Program-made: the position numbers and the translations under genes
Part shown: piece after piece, positions 1 through 6,151 of the stretch
Layout: each line of letters opens with the position of its first letter
Numbering within the stretch: position 1 is the stretch's first letter
The notes under the pieces: generated by a model
What the model was told of the DNA's origin: nothing
The model's database searches: none
Seen by the model: only the letters and a program-made list of their open reading frames with translations
Assembly (NCBI GenBank): GCA_045579105.1
Contig: JAZNLM010000003.1
Location: 1-11,143 of the forward strand
Reading direction: 5' to 3'
DNA length: 11,143 nt
Origin: Flemingiibacterium sp045579105
GTDB lineage: Bacteria > Bacillota > Clostridia > Oscillospirales > CAG-272

Positions 1-633
1 TAAAAACAGCGGCTTTTTTAAATCGGCATCGTATATTGAAACGGAGTTTTTCATATCCGCACAAACTATTTTAACGCCGAGATTTTTCATAATCTTGGTG
101 CAGTCTGCACATGACGTGCAAACGTACGTGTCGCACGCTTCGGATGCGCCTGCCGATGCACGGCAAACTATACCTGACGCACTCATCCAATTGCGTGGCG
201 AAAGTATAATCGCGTCTGCTCCAGCTGCATACAGGGAGCGGAGCGCGTAGCCGAAATTGTATGGGTCCTCGATGCCCTCTATCATTACGAAAAAACGCTT
301 GTCATTAGGATATGCCGAAAGCGCCTTTTCCGTAAGCTCGGGAATAGTACGTGCGGTTGCTTCGAGTAAAAGTCCGCCGTGACTTGCGCCGAGCGCCAGA
401 GCGTTTATATCCTCATCGGAAACGGTGAGGAGAGGAAAATCGTATTTATACGATATAGCCTTTATATAAGAAAGTTCCTTCGCACGCGCCGCTTGACGGC
501 TTTCTGAAACCAGTACACGGACAATTTTTCTGTCCGATTTACCTGCTTCAATAGCCGTGATCACCGCGCGGATAGAGGTCATTCCCTCAAAAATAAGGTT
601 CTCGCCGATAGCGAGTTTTTCTGCTTCTTTCAT
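1..633 (-). CDS. SpoU/TrmH-family (SPOUT) RNA 2'-O-methyltransferase, 3' end missing
   Basis: Probably transfers a methyl group from S-adenosylmethionine to a ribose 2'-OH in rRNA or tRNA; the target base cannot be told from this sequence. The 211 residues present include an N-terminal substrate-binding-like part ending in GASHGGLLLEAT (about residues 82-93). The SPOUT domain follows, with motif 1 EGIEDPYNFGYALRS (119-133) carrying the family's Asn126 and Arg132, and then SPRNW and CRASAGASE (157-165). The C-terminal SAM-binding knot lies beyond the left edge. The ATG at 633-631 overlaps the thyX stop as ATGA and has no clear ribosome-binding site, so translation is probably coupled to thyX. 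An unusual cysteine cluster (C167, C172, C175, C178) lies between motifs 1 and 2. The family call is firm; a choice among RlmB, TrmH and YsgA-like members is not. Confidence 0.9.
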   Translation of the reverse strand, partial: MKEAEKLAIGENLIFEGMTSIRAVITAIEAGKSDRKIVRVLVSESRQAARAKELSYIKAISYKYDFPLLTVSDEDINALALGASHGGLLLEATARTIPELTEKALSAYPNDKRFFVMIEGIEDPYNFGYALRSLYAAGADAIILSPRNWMSASGIVCRASAGASEACDTYVCTSCADCTKIMKNLGVKIVCADMKNSVSIYDADLKKPLFL

Positions 634-1382
634 CGAAGTTCGCGTCTTACATCGCCGGCTTTGCCGCAGGTATACGCGCCCTCGGAGCAAGTGCCGTAAA
701 GGCAAGAAGGACCTGCTTTGCCGAAGAGAAGAGGACAAGCCTCACGTACAAGCTTAAGCATAGCAATAGCAAGCTCACGAATCTCCCACTGCGCGCGAGT
801 GCAGCAGCGGAGCCTAAAGAAATTGTAAAGCGAGCGAACGTTCATAGTCATAATAATACGTGTGTCACAGGCGTTTGGAAGCACAAAACGTGCGTCCTCA
901 TTAGCCTTCTTTTCAGCAGCACGTTTAGCCTCTGCCTCGGGCATACCTGCGGCAAGATTGGTTTCAAGATGACGTTCTATAAGCTTCTGTCGAAGGCTTT
1001 CATAGTGACGCGCATCCTCTTCCATTGCTGCGATGTATTCCTCGCGAGCTTCAGGAAGTGCATCTATCTCCGGCGGTATTATGTACGAAAAATCTGTCTT
1101 TGAAACGTATCTTTGGCTCTGTACGGAGAAAGATGCGATACGGTGGCGTGTAATCTGCGCTAAAAGTGCACGGGAAACGCCCTCTATTGCAAAAGTAAAA
1201 GACGCATGCTCAACGGGCGACTCGTGTCCGAGGTCCTCGAGCATTTTAAGAAAGCTTTCAACCTTTTCGGGAGTGAGATTTTCGGTAAGCGTGTCAATAT
1301 CGCTCTTGGCGTAGCAAAGCCTTGCTGCCGCCGCAATAGTCTTTTCCGCATCGGGAGTGTAAGTGAGAAGTTTTACTTTCAT
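630..1382 (-). CDS. thyX: Flavin-dependent thymidylate synthase ThyX
   Basis: Makes dTMP from dUMP using methylene-tetrahydrofolate, FAD and NAD(P)H. It is the alternative to ThyA in cytoplasmic DNA-precursor synthesis. The 250-residue protein carries the diagnostic RHRxxSxxxxSxR signature exactly (R79, H80, R81, S84, S89, R91). It also has an upstream HESPVEH segment (53-59) and a conserved C-terminal half, LPNACDTRIIMTMNVRSL (168-185), that contacts nucleotide and flavin in the family. The tail holds four cysteines (C216, C227, C232, C239) in a GPSCLYGTC / YTCGK context, which I recall as usual in clostridial ThyX. The ATG at 1382 is chosen because AGAGGT sits 7-8 bases upstream and because it overlaps the upstream stop as ATGA. 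An in-frame ATG at 1514 would add 44 non-homologous residues inside the preceding gene. It is the middle gene of a three-gene operon. Confidence 0.97.
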   Translation of the reverse strand: MKVKLLTYTPDAEKTIAAAARLCYAKSDIDTLTENLTPEKVESFLKMLEDLGHESPVEHASFTFAIEGVSRALLAQITRHRIASFSVQSQRYVSKTDFSYIIPPEIDALPEAREEYIAAMEEDARHYESLRQKLIERHLETNLAAGMPEAEAKRAAEKKANEDARFVLPNACDTRIIMTMNVRSLYNFFRLRCCTRAQWEIRELAIAMLKLVREACPLLFGKAGPSCLYGTCSEGAYTCGKAGDVRRELR

Positions 1383-2161
1383 TTTTCTGTACCTCTTATC
1401 ACATCGTTTTTGTGTTTTCCTCTGATTTTGAACCAAATCACGCCTAATAAAAACTTCGGCAATTTCATCATTCTGCCGATTCTCGAGGGCTGGCAGGCAA
1501 GACGGTAGAACCATTCAAGACCGAGCTTTATAAATATCTTTGGAGCACGTCTTACGTTGCCGCTATAGCCGTCAAGGCTTCCGCCAAGCGCAAGGCAAAG
1601 CTTAACACTTGTAAGCTTCTCACGGTTTGCAAGTATCCATTTTTCCTGAACGGGTACTCCAAGGCAAACGTAGAGAATATCTGGTGATATGGCGTTTATC
1701 TTTTCAATAACCGCGTCGCTTTCCTCGCCTTCTTTCTTGAAATATCCGTCGTTTGTACCGACTATGTTGGCATTCGGATAAGTTTCAATAAGCTTGTCCT
1801 TGGCCGCTTCTGCTATACCTGGTTTGCCGCCAAGAAAGAATATTTTTGCGCCGGTTTCGTTTGAGTATTTGACCATTTCAAGTCCAAGCTCGTATCCGGC
1901 ACATTTTGCCTTAAGCGGTCTGCCAAGTATTTTTGAAGCATAAACCACACCGATGCCGTCAGGCGTTATGAGGTCTGCCGAGTTGAAAACAGAGTATAAA
2001 TCCTCGTTTTCAACGCAGGACTGTATTATTTCGCTGTTCGGAGTGAACACGGCTTTAGGAGTGCCGTGGGGATTTCTCACAAAGCCTTTGCAAATCTCCG
2101 TGGCTTCTGACAAGGTGACATTGTCAACCCCGACACCGCGGATTATTATTTTTTTTGACAT
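1379..2161 (-). CDS. WecG/TagA/CpsF family glycosyltransferase (GT26)
   Basis: Members of this family add N-acetylmannosamine (or an N-acetylmannosaminuronic acid-type sugar) to a lipid-linked GlcNAc at the inner membrane face, early in wall teichoic acid or other surface polysaccharide synthesis. The 260-residue protein shows the family order: FTPNSEI (39-45), TPDGIGVVYASKILG (66-80, with the conserved Asp68), GGKPG (111-115), CLGVPVQEKW (166-175), LGGSLDGYSGNVRRAPK (192-208), LEWFYR (215-220). A basic C-terminal tail (PSRIGRMMKLPKF) fits membrane association. The ATG at 2161 is preferred over the one at 2188, because GAGGA lies 8 bases before it and nothing resembling an SD precedes the upper one. 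It is the first gene of the operon with thyX. No other wall-polymer genes are visible, so the actual polymer is unknown. Confidence 0.93.
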   Translation of the reverse strand: MSKKIIIRGVGVDNVTLSEATEICKGFVRNPHGTPKAVFTPNSEIIQSCVENEDLYSVFNSADLITPDGIGVVYASKILGRPLKAKCAGYELGLEMVKYSNETGAKIFFLGGKPGIAEAAKDKLIETYPNANIVGTNDGYFKKEGEESDAVIEKINAISPDILYVCLGVPVQEKWILANREKLTSVKLCLALGGSLDGYSGNVRRAPKIFIKLGLEWFYRLACQPSRIGRMMKLPKFLLGVIWFKIRGKHKNDVIRGTEK

Positions 2162-2196
2162 AGTGTACGTCCTCGTATTTCTGTTCATTAAACTAT

Positions 2197-2225
2197 ATTA
2201 TATCATATTTCCTTTGTTTTTGCAA
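2197..2225 (-). promoter_or_regulatory. Sigma-A promoter of the wecG-like/thyX/trmH operon
   Basis: On the minus strand TTGCAA (2225-2220) is followed after 17 bases by a perfect TATAAT (2202-2197). TG sits one base before the -10 hexamer, giving an extended -10 (TGATATAAT). Transcription would start near 2190, leaving a leader of about 30 bases before the ATG at 2161. It is the only strong promoter seen for the three overlapping genes. Confidence 0.85.
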
Positions 2226-2309
2226 GTTATTTTTAAACGAAAAAACACACCGTGTAATTTCCACCTAGGTTAAAAGGCTTTTGCGAGTAGATTGCTGTCG
2301 ATAAATGTG

Positions 2310-2334
2310 ATATGTTCATACGCCGGTAACAAAT
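2310..2334. promoter_or_regulatory. Dyad operator-like element, copy A (before the helicase)
   Basis: Imperfect inverted repeat with arms ATATGTT (2310-2316) and AACAAAT (2328-2334), pairing at 6 of 7 positions around an 11-base centre. Its plus strand reads TGTTCATACGC, two bases, then GTAACAAA. This matches copy B at 6088-6112, with 22 of 25 positions identical over 2313-2337 versus 6091-6115. It ends six bases before a TATAAT box, so it covers the place where a -35 hexamer would be. That is the usual position for a repressor or a close-contact activator. It fits none of the operators I compared it with (LexA, Rex, CtsR, Spo0A). Confidence 0.6.
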
Positions 2335-2340
2335 ATGTAC

Positions 2341-2346
2341 TATAAT
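2341..2346 (+). promoter_or_regulatory. -10 box for the nuclease-helicase gene
   Basis: A perfect TATAAT 34 bases upstream of the GTG start. No good -35 hexamer exists at 17 bases; TTCATA lies 20 bases upstream, inside dyad copy A. The promoter is therefore either weak and activator-dependent or uses a non-standard -35 region. Confidence 0.6.
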
Positions 2347-2367
2347 TACTTTAATCAATTTTAACTC

Positions 2368-2376
2368 GGAGGTGAG
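2368..2376 (+). promoter_or_regulatory. Strong ribosome-binding site that fixes a GTG start
   Basis: GGAGGTGAG is complementary to the 16S rRNA 3' end. The GGAGG core is 7 bases before the GTG at 2380. No ATG lies in this frame nearby, so it decides the start of the nuclease-helicase. Confidence 0.85.
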
Positions 2377-2379
2377 TCT

Positions 2380-4773
2380 GTGTCTGTGGTTAACATTTCA
2401 GTACGTGAGCTTATAGCATTTGTTATGCGGCGTGGCAGTCTTGACCGTCCCGTTGTGAGCTTTGCGCGCCTTCGTCAGGGTACTGCACTCCACAAAATGG
2501 TACAGTCACAGGCACCTGAAGGGTATATGCCGGAAGTGCCGCTTTCACTTGATATACCGCTTGGAGACGTTACATTTAGACTGTCCGGCAGAGCTGACGG
2601 CATAATCGATATTGGTAACACAGCCGTGCTTGACGAGATAAAATCCACATCTCGAAATCTTGCTTCTGTAAGCCCGTCTGACTATCCCGAATACACGGCA
2701 CAGGCGGAGTGTTACGCTTATATATACGCGGCACTCAAAGGCTATTCAAAAATGACCGTGCGCATCACGTTCGTTTCAACGGATACACACGAATGCGAGT
2801 ATCACGATAACGTACTCACCATAAATGAGCTTCGCGGCAGAGTTGTAGGGCTTCTCACGGAATATATGCGATTTGCGAAGCTTGAGAGCGAGGGCTTCGA
2901 AGCGTTTAAATCGTCTGCAAAGAAACTCAAATTCCCACACCGCGACTACCGTATGGGACAGCAGGATATCATACTTGAAACCTTTGGCGCAGTCCGCCGC
3001 GGCAAACGCCTTGTGGCACAGGCACCCACGGGTATTGGAAAAACGCTTTCCGTCTGCTACGGAGCCGTTAAAGCTATCGGCGAGGGTGCGGGAAGACGCA
3101 TATTTTACTTAACGCCCAAATCCACCGTCGGCGCGGCACCGATGGCGGCATTTGAAATGATGCGAGAGCACGGCCTTAAAGCGCGTATCATAACGCTTTA
3201 CGCCAAGGAAAAATGCTGCTTTAACAAGGATAATTGTGGTGATTGCTCGAGTATTGTATGCCCATATTCAAACGGACATTTTGACAGAATTAGGGATGCG
3301 CTTTATGAGCTTCTCACACGCTTTGGCGACATAACAAAAGATGCAGTGGATCAGATTTCACGCAAGTACTGCGTTTGTCCGTATGAGCTTATGCTCGATG
3401 CGGCGCTCTACTGTGATATTATAATCTGCGACTGCAACTATCTTTTCGATCCGCGCGTATTTCTGCGCCGCTTTTTTGATGAGGACTGCGACCCATCGCA
3501 GTCGATAGCGCTCGTTGACGAGGCGCACGATCTTATTGACCGCGCAAGGGAAATGTATTCAGCAGAATTAAAGTTATCGGAGTTTTCGATATTTGCTCCG
3601 CTTATACCAGAAAGCGACTTCATACTTTACGCACCGCTTAAAAATATAGTCGCTGAGCTTTCAGAACTTCGAAAAAAATGTACGGAAAATCAGTATTTTG
3701 ACGGCGACGACGAGTGCGGAACACTGCTTCAAAATGAGCCGTTTTCGGACCTCGCACTTGTTTGCCGCGATTTTTTCTCGGCGGCGACAGCGTGGCTTCG
3801 TGTGAACGGCGACAACGCCGCAGAGGTTTCGTGCGGCACAAGAACACTTGCGTACGCTATTAGAGAGGCGGCATTTTCGACAAAGAGGTTTGCTGACGCA
3901 ACAAAGCGCGCTGACAGTAACTTCAGACATCTCGCGCAAAGACGCGGCGAGCGTGTCAGCGCGAGTGTTATCTGCATTGATCCGTCCAAACTGCTTGACA
4001 GATGTATGACTCGTGTGCGCTCTACAGTGCTTTTTTCGGCGACACTTGCGCCTATGGACTATTTCTGCGACTTGCTCGGCGCTAAAAATGCGGCACGTTT
4101 ACAGCTTCCCTCACCGTTTGACCGCGATCAGCTCTTCACAGCGATAATGAATAAGGTATCGCTTCGCTATGCCGATCGCGAACGAACGCTTGAAGCGGTT
4201 GTTGAAATAATTGATGCAGTAGTTAATGCGAGATACGGAAACTATCTTGTTTTCCTGCCGTCATACGAAATGCTCGGCAAGGTGGCACGTGCATACCGAC
4301 TTTTTGATCCGTCTGCGGAAATACGAGTGCAAAAGTCCGATATGACCGAGACGGAAAGATTAAAATTTTTATCGCATTTTAATGAGAACAGCGCAACGGT
4401 CGGATTTGCAGTGCTTGGCGGAATGTTCTCTGAAAGTATCGACCTTGCGGGGGACAAGCTTATCGGCACGGTTGTAGTCGGTACGGGACTTGCAAGGCTT
4501 AATCTTGAAACGAACATTATCGCGGACTATTTCCAGGAAACGCGTGAGGCAGGCTTTGAATATGCCTACCTCTATCCTGCAATGAACAAAGTACTTCAAG
4601 CAGCAGGACGCGTTATAAGAACAGAAGTTGACCGTGGAGTATGCGTGCTTATTGACGACAGATATGCAACACCGCAGTATTCGCGCCTTCTTTGCGACCA
4701 TTTGAAAGATATACGTCTAGCGCCCTCTGCCGAAGCGCTTATGGGCGCACTCGAGGAGTTCTGGGATGAATAA
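2380..4773 (+). CDS. PD-(D/E)XK nuclease fused to XPD/DinG-type Fe-S DNA helicase
   Basis: A 797-residue protein predicted to unwind DNA 5'->3' by ATP hydrolysis and to cut it. Residues 1-180 form a Cas4/RecB-like nuclease: H38, D73 (GRADG), D85-E86-I87-K88 (the D...ExK core) and Q108-AECY-Y. The helicase part has motif I QAPTGIGKT (214-222), an Fe-S domain, the DEAH box (380-383), FSATL (552-556) and motif VI QAAGRVIR (740-747). Likely cluster ligands are C280, C286 or C289, C294 and C333, in CPYS and CVCPYE contexts. All catalytic residues are present, so both activities should be intact. Unlike Cas4, the nuclease half lacks its own cysteine cluster (only C111 and C139). The architecture occurs in other Firmicutes as 'ATP-dependent DNA helicase'; a DinG-like repair or R-loop/G4-resolving role is inference. 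No cas genes are nearby. The GTG start has a strong SD. Confidence 0.93.
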   Translation: MSVVNISVRELIAFVMRRGSLDRPVVSFARLRQGTALHKMVQSQAPEGYMPEVPLSLDIPLGDVTFRLSGRADGIIDIGNTAVLDEIKSTSRNLASVSPSDYPEYTAQAECYAYIYAALKGYSKMTVRITFVSTDTHECEYHDNVLTINELRGRVVGLLTEYMRFAKLESEGFEAFKSSAKKLKFPHRDYRMGQQDIILETFGAVRRGKRLVAQAPTGIGKTLSVCYGAVKAIGEGAGRRIFYLTPKSTVGAAPMAAFEMMREHGLKARIITLYAKEKCCFNKDNCGDCSSIVCPYSNGHFDRIRDALYELLTRFGDITKDAVDQISRKYCVCPYELMLDAALYCDIIICDCNYLFDPRVFLRRFFDEDCDPSQSIALVDEAHDLIDRAREMYSAELKLSEFSIFAPLIPESDFILYAPLKNIVAELSELRKKCTENQYFDGDDECGTLLQNEPFSDLALVCRDFFSAATAWLRVNGDNAAEVSCGTRTLAYAIREAAFSTKRFADATKRADSNFRHLAQRRGERVSASVICIDPSKLLDRCMTRVRSTVLFSATLAPMDYFCDLLGAKNAARLQLPSPFDRDQLFTAIMNKVSLRYADRERTLEAVVEIIDAVVNARYGNYLVFLPSYEMLGKVARAYRLFDPSAEIRVQKSDMTETERLKFLSHFNENSATVGFAVLGGMFSESIDLAGDKLIGTVVVGTGLARLNLETNIIADYFQETREAGFEYAYLYPAMNKVLQAAGRVIRTEVDRGVCVLIDDRYATPQYSRLLCDHLKDIRLAPSAEALMGALEEFWDE

Positions 4774-6027
4774 TCACATGAGCGAAAGCCATAACTGTGG
4801 AAACCATCGCATTATCTGCCAAACTCCAATGCCGCCAAGTCCGCGAGAGGCGAGTAGGTCAAGCTTTGCTCTGACTGAACGCGCATCTTCAAACCATACC
4901 TCGTGACGGGAATTGTCTTCTGACGTGTATCTGAAAAACGGTGTCTGCGCCGCCTCATCAAATTGTATCGGCACACCGCGGTCTGCGGCTATTTCCTGCG
5001 CCGCAATATTGCCAAGACTTCGCGCCGCCGTGCCTTCTACCCACGGGATATTCCAATCGTAGCCGTAATTTGGCACACCAAGGTCGATTTTTTCTGGTGG
5101 TATCACGCTTAAAGCATAGTCGACAACAGCTGCCACGTTTCCTATAGGCGCGACAGCGCGCGGTTCGGAATAAGTATATCCCCATTCGTAAGTCATCAAA
5201 AGTACGCGGTCTGCCGCCGCACCAAGTGCGGCATAGTCCATACCTTCATACAGTAAGCCAGCTTGTTCGTCAGAGGTTTTAGGCGCTAATGATACAGTAA
5301 GCTCAATACCGACATCACGCAGGGCTGCGGCGAGATTTCTTATAAATTCGCTGTAGGCATCACGAAATTCTCCGGGTATGTATTCAAGGTCGGAGTTTAC
5401 CGCGGCGTAGCCTTTTTGCTGCGCGGTGGCTACGATGTTCCCTATAAGTGATGTTTGAGTATCAGTTGACGACAGCATAGAGGCGACTGCCGACGAGGAG
5501 AAACGTCCGTCGTCACCTATTGATGTGAGTACAAGCATTGGTGAAACACCGTATTCAGCGGATAGCTGGAGAAGACGCGCATCGTCAAGCGGTACAAGGC
5601 TTCCGTCGGCACGAAATCCGTAGCTGAAAATGGCGAGATAGTCGAGGTAGGGAAGCGTTGCGCGAAGAAGTGCCTCGTCGATGAATGGGTAAGCGTACCC
5701 AGTGGTTATCGGTGTGGGATTACCGCTTGGCGGAAGATATATAACGAGCGTTTGTCCGGGATATATCTGCATACCGCCGGCGAGAGAAGGGTTCATTTGC
5801 CAAAGTTGATTTAATGTGATTCCAAACTGCCTTGCTATCGAGTAAACTGAATCACCTGCACGTACAGTATAAGTTCGTGCGCCGTTTAAAACAAGCAGTG
5901 CTTGACCGACTGTTAGCAAGTATGGCTCACGAAGTCCGTTTGCAGATGCGAGTACACTTTGCGGTACACCGAGGCGTGTGGACAGTGAGGCGAGCGTGTC
6001 GCCTTCAGTAACGACGTATATGTACAT
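4774..6027 (-). CDS. LysM-LysM-GH18 protein of the YaaH/SleL spore type
   Basis: Likely a peptidoglycan (cortex fragment) N-acetylglucosaminidase of the spore coat, acting in germination; this is inferred from family resemblance. The 417 residues begin directly with LysM 1 (1-47, YVVTEGDTLASLS), then LysM 2 (52-98, YTVRAGDSVYSIA). The glycosidase barrel spans about 106-413 with LMTYEWG (277-283), GVPNYGYDW (317-325) and GGIGVWQI (398-405). The GH18 DxxDxDxE motif is degenerate (A208, N211, D213, E215) but keeps the catalytic Glu and its partner Asp. There is no signal peptide, as is usual for coat proteins loaded from the mother cell. The ATG at 6027 has AGGA 7 bases upstream. I found no convincing sigma-E, -G or -K site before it. 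Its stop codon directly abuts the convergent helicase stop. Function in a non-sporulating relative would be unclear. Confidence 0.88.
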   Translation of the reverse strand: MYIYVVTEGDTLASLSTRLGVPQSVLASANGLREPYLLTVGQALLVLNGARTYTVRAGDSVYSIARQFGITLNQLWQMNPSLAGGMQIYPGQTLVIYLPPSGNPTPITTGYAYPFIDEALLRATLPYLDYLAIFSYGFRADGSLVPLDDARLLQLSAEYGVSPMLVLTSIGDDGRFSSSAVASMLSSTDTQTSLIGNIVATAQQKGYAAVNSDLEYIPGEFRDAYSEFIRNLAAALRDVGIELTVSLAPKTSDEQAGLLYEGMDYAALGAAADRVLLMTYEWGYTYSEPRAVAPIGNVAAVVDYALSVIPPEKIDLGVPNYGYDWNIPWVEGTAARSLGNIAAQEIAADRGVPIQFDEAAQTPFFRYTSEDNSRHEVWFEDARSVRAKLDLLASRGLGGIGVWQIMRWFPQLWLSLM

Positions 6028-6087
6028 AACTTAATCCTTTCGTGTTTGATAATACAGCTTATGCGAAAAAAATTTGGTTGTCACTTC

Positions 6088-6112
6088 CTTTGTTCATACG
6101 CATGTAACAAAG
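6088..6112. promoter_or_regulatory. Dyad operator-like element, copy B (before dus-sigma)
   Basis: Perfect 7-bp inverted repeat CTTTGTT (6088-6094) / AACAAAG (6106-6112) around 11 bases. The core TGTTCATACGC-NN-GTAACAAA is the same as in copy A (2310-2334). The outer arm bases differ between copies but still pair within each copy, which favours a protein-bound dyad over chance similarity. It lies between the divergent sleL-like and dus genes and sits just upstream of a TAAAAT box, at the same distance as in copy A. Confidence 0.65.
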
Positions 6113-6118
6113 ATGAGA

Positions 6119-6124
6119 TAAAAT
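6119..6124 (+). promoter_or_regulatory. -10 box for dus and probably the sigma gene
   Basis: TAAAAT (one mismatch to TATAAT) starts 28 bases after the start of the shared TGTTCATACGC core, exactly as TATAAT does before the helicase. It is 28 bases upstream of the dus ATG. No consensus -35 hexamer is present. Confidence 0.5.
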
Positions 6125-6128
6125 TTAG

Positions 6129-6142
6129 AAAAATATATTTTT
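6129..6142. repeat. 14-bp A/T palindrome in the dus leader
   Basis: AAAAATATATTTTT is a perfect palindrome ending just before the AGGA that serves dus. It contains no G or C, so a hairpin would be weak. In an A/T-rich leader this may be chance. Confidence 0.3.
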
Positions 6143-6151
6143 AGGACGTTT

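Noticed and set aside
2263..2270. ACCTAGGT, an 8-bp palindrome between the divergent promoters.
   Set aside because: Short, present once, and not aligned with either promoter's key positions; no function can be supported.
2296..2302. TGTCGAT, one mismatch from a Spo0A box (TGTCGAA).
   Set aside because: A single 7-mer with a mismatch is expected by chance. It is not repeated and not placed clearly at a promoter.
2313..2331. Possible LexA (SOS) or Rex site in the dyad upstream of the helicase.
   Set aside because: Firmicute LexA boxes are GAAC-N4-GTTC-like and Rex sites are TTGTT-N8-AACAA-like. Here the arms are TGTT and AACA with an 11-base centre, so neither fits.
3638..3989. Several overlapping antisense frames inside the helicase gene.
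   Set aside because: They are short, mutually overlapping, rich in Arg/Ser/Cys as expected from shadow translation, and opposite an intact conserved protein.
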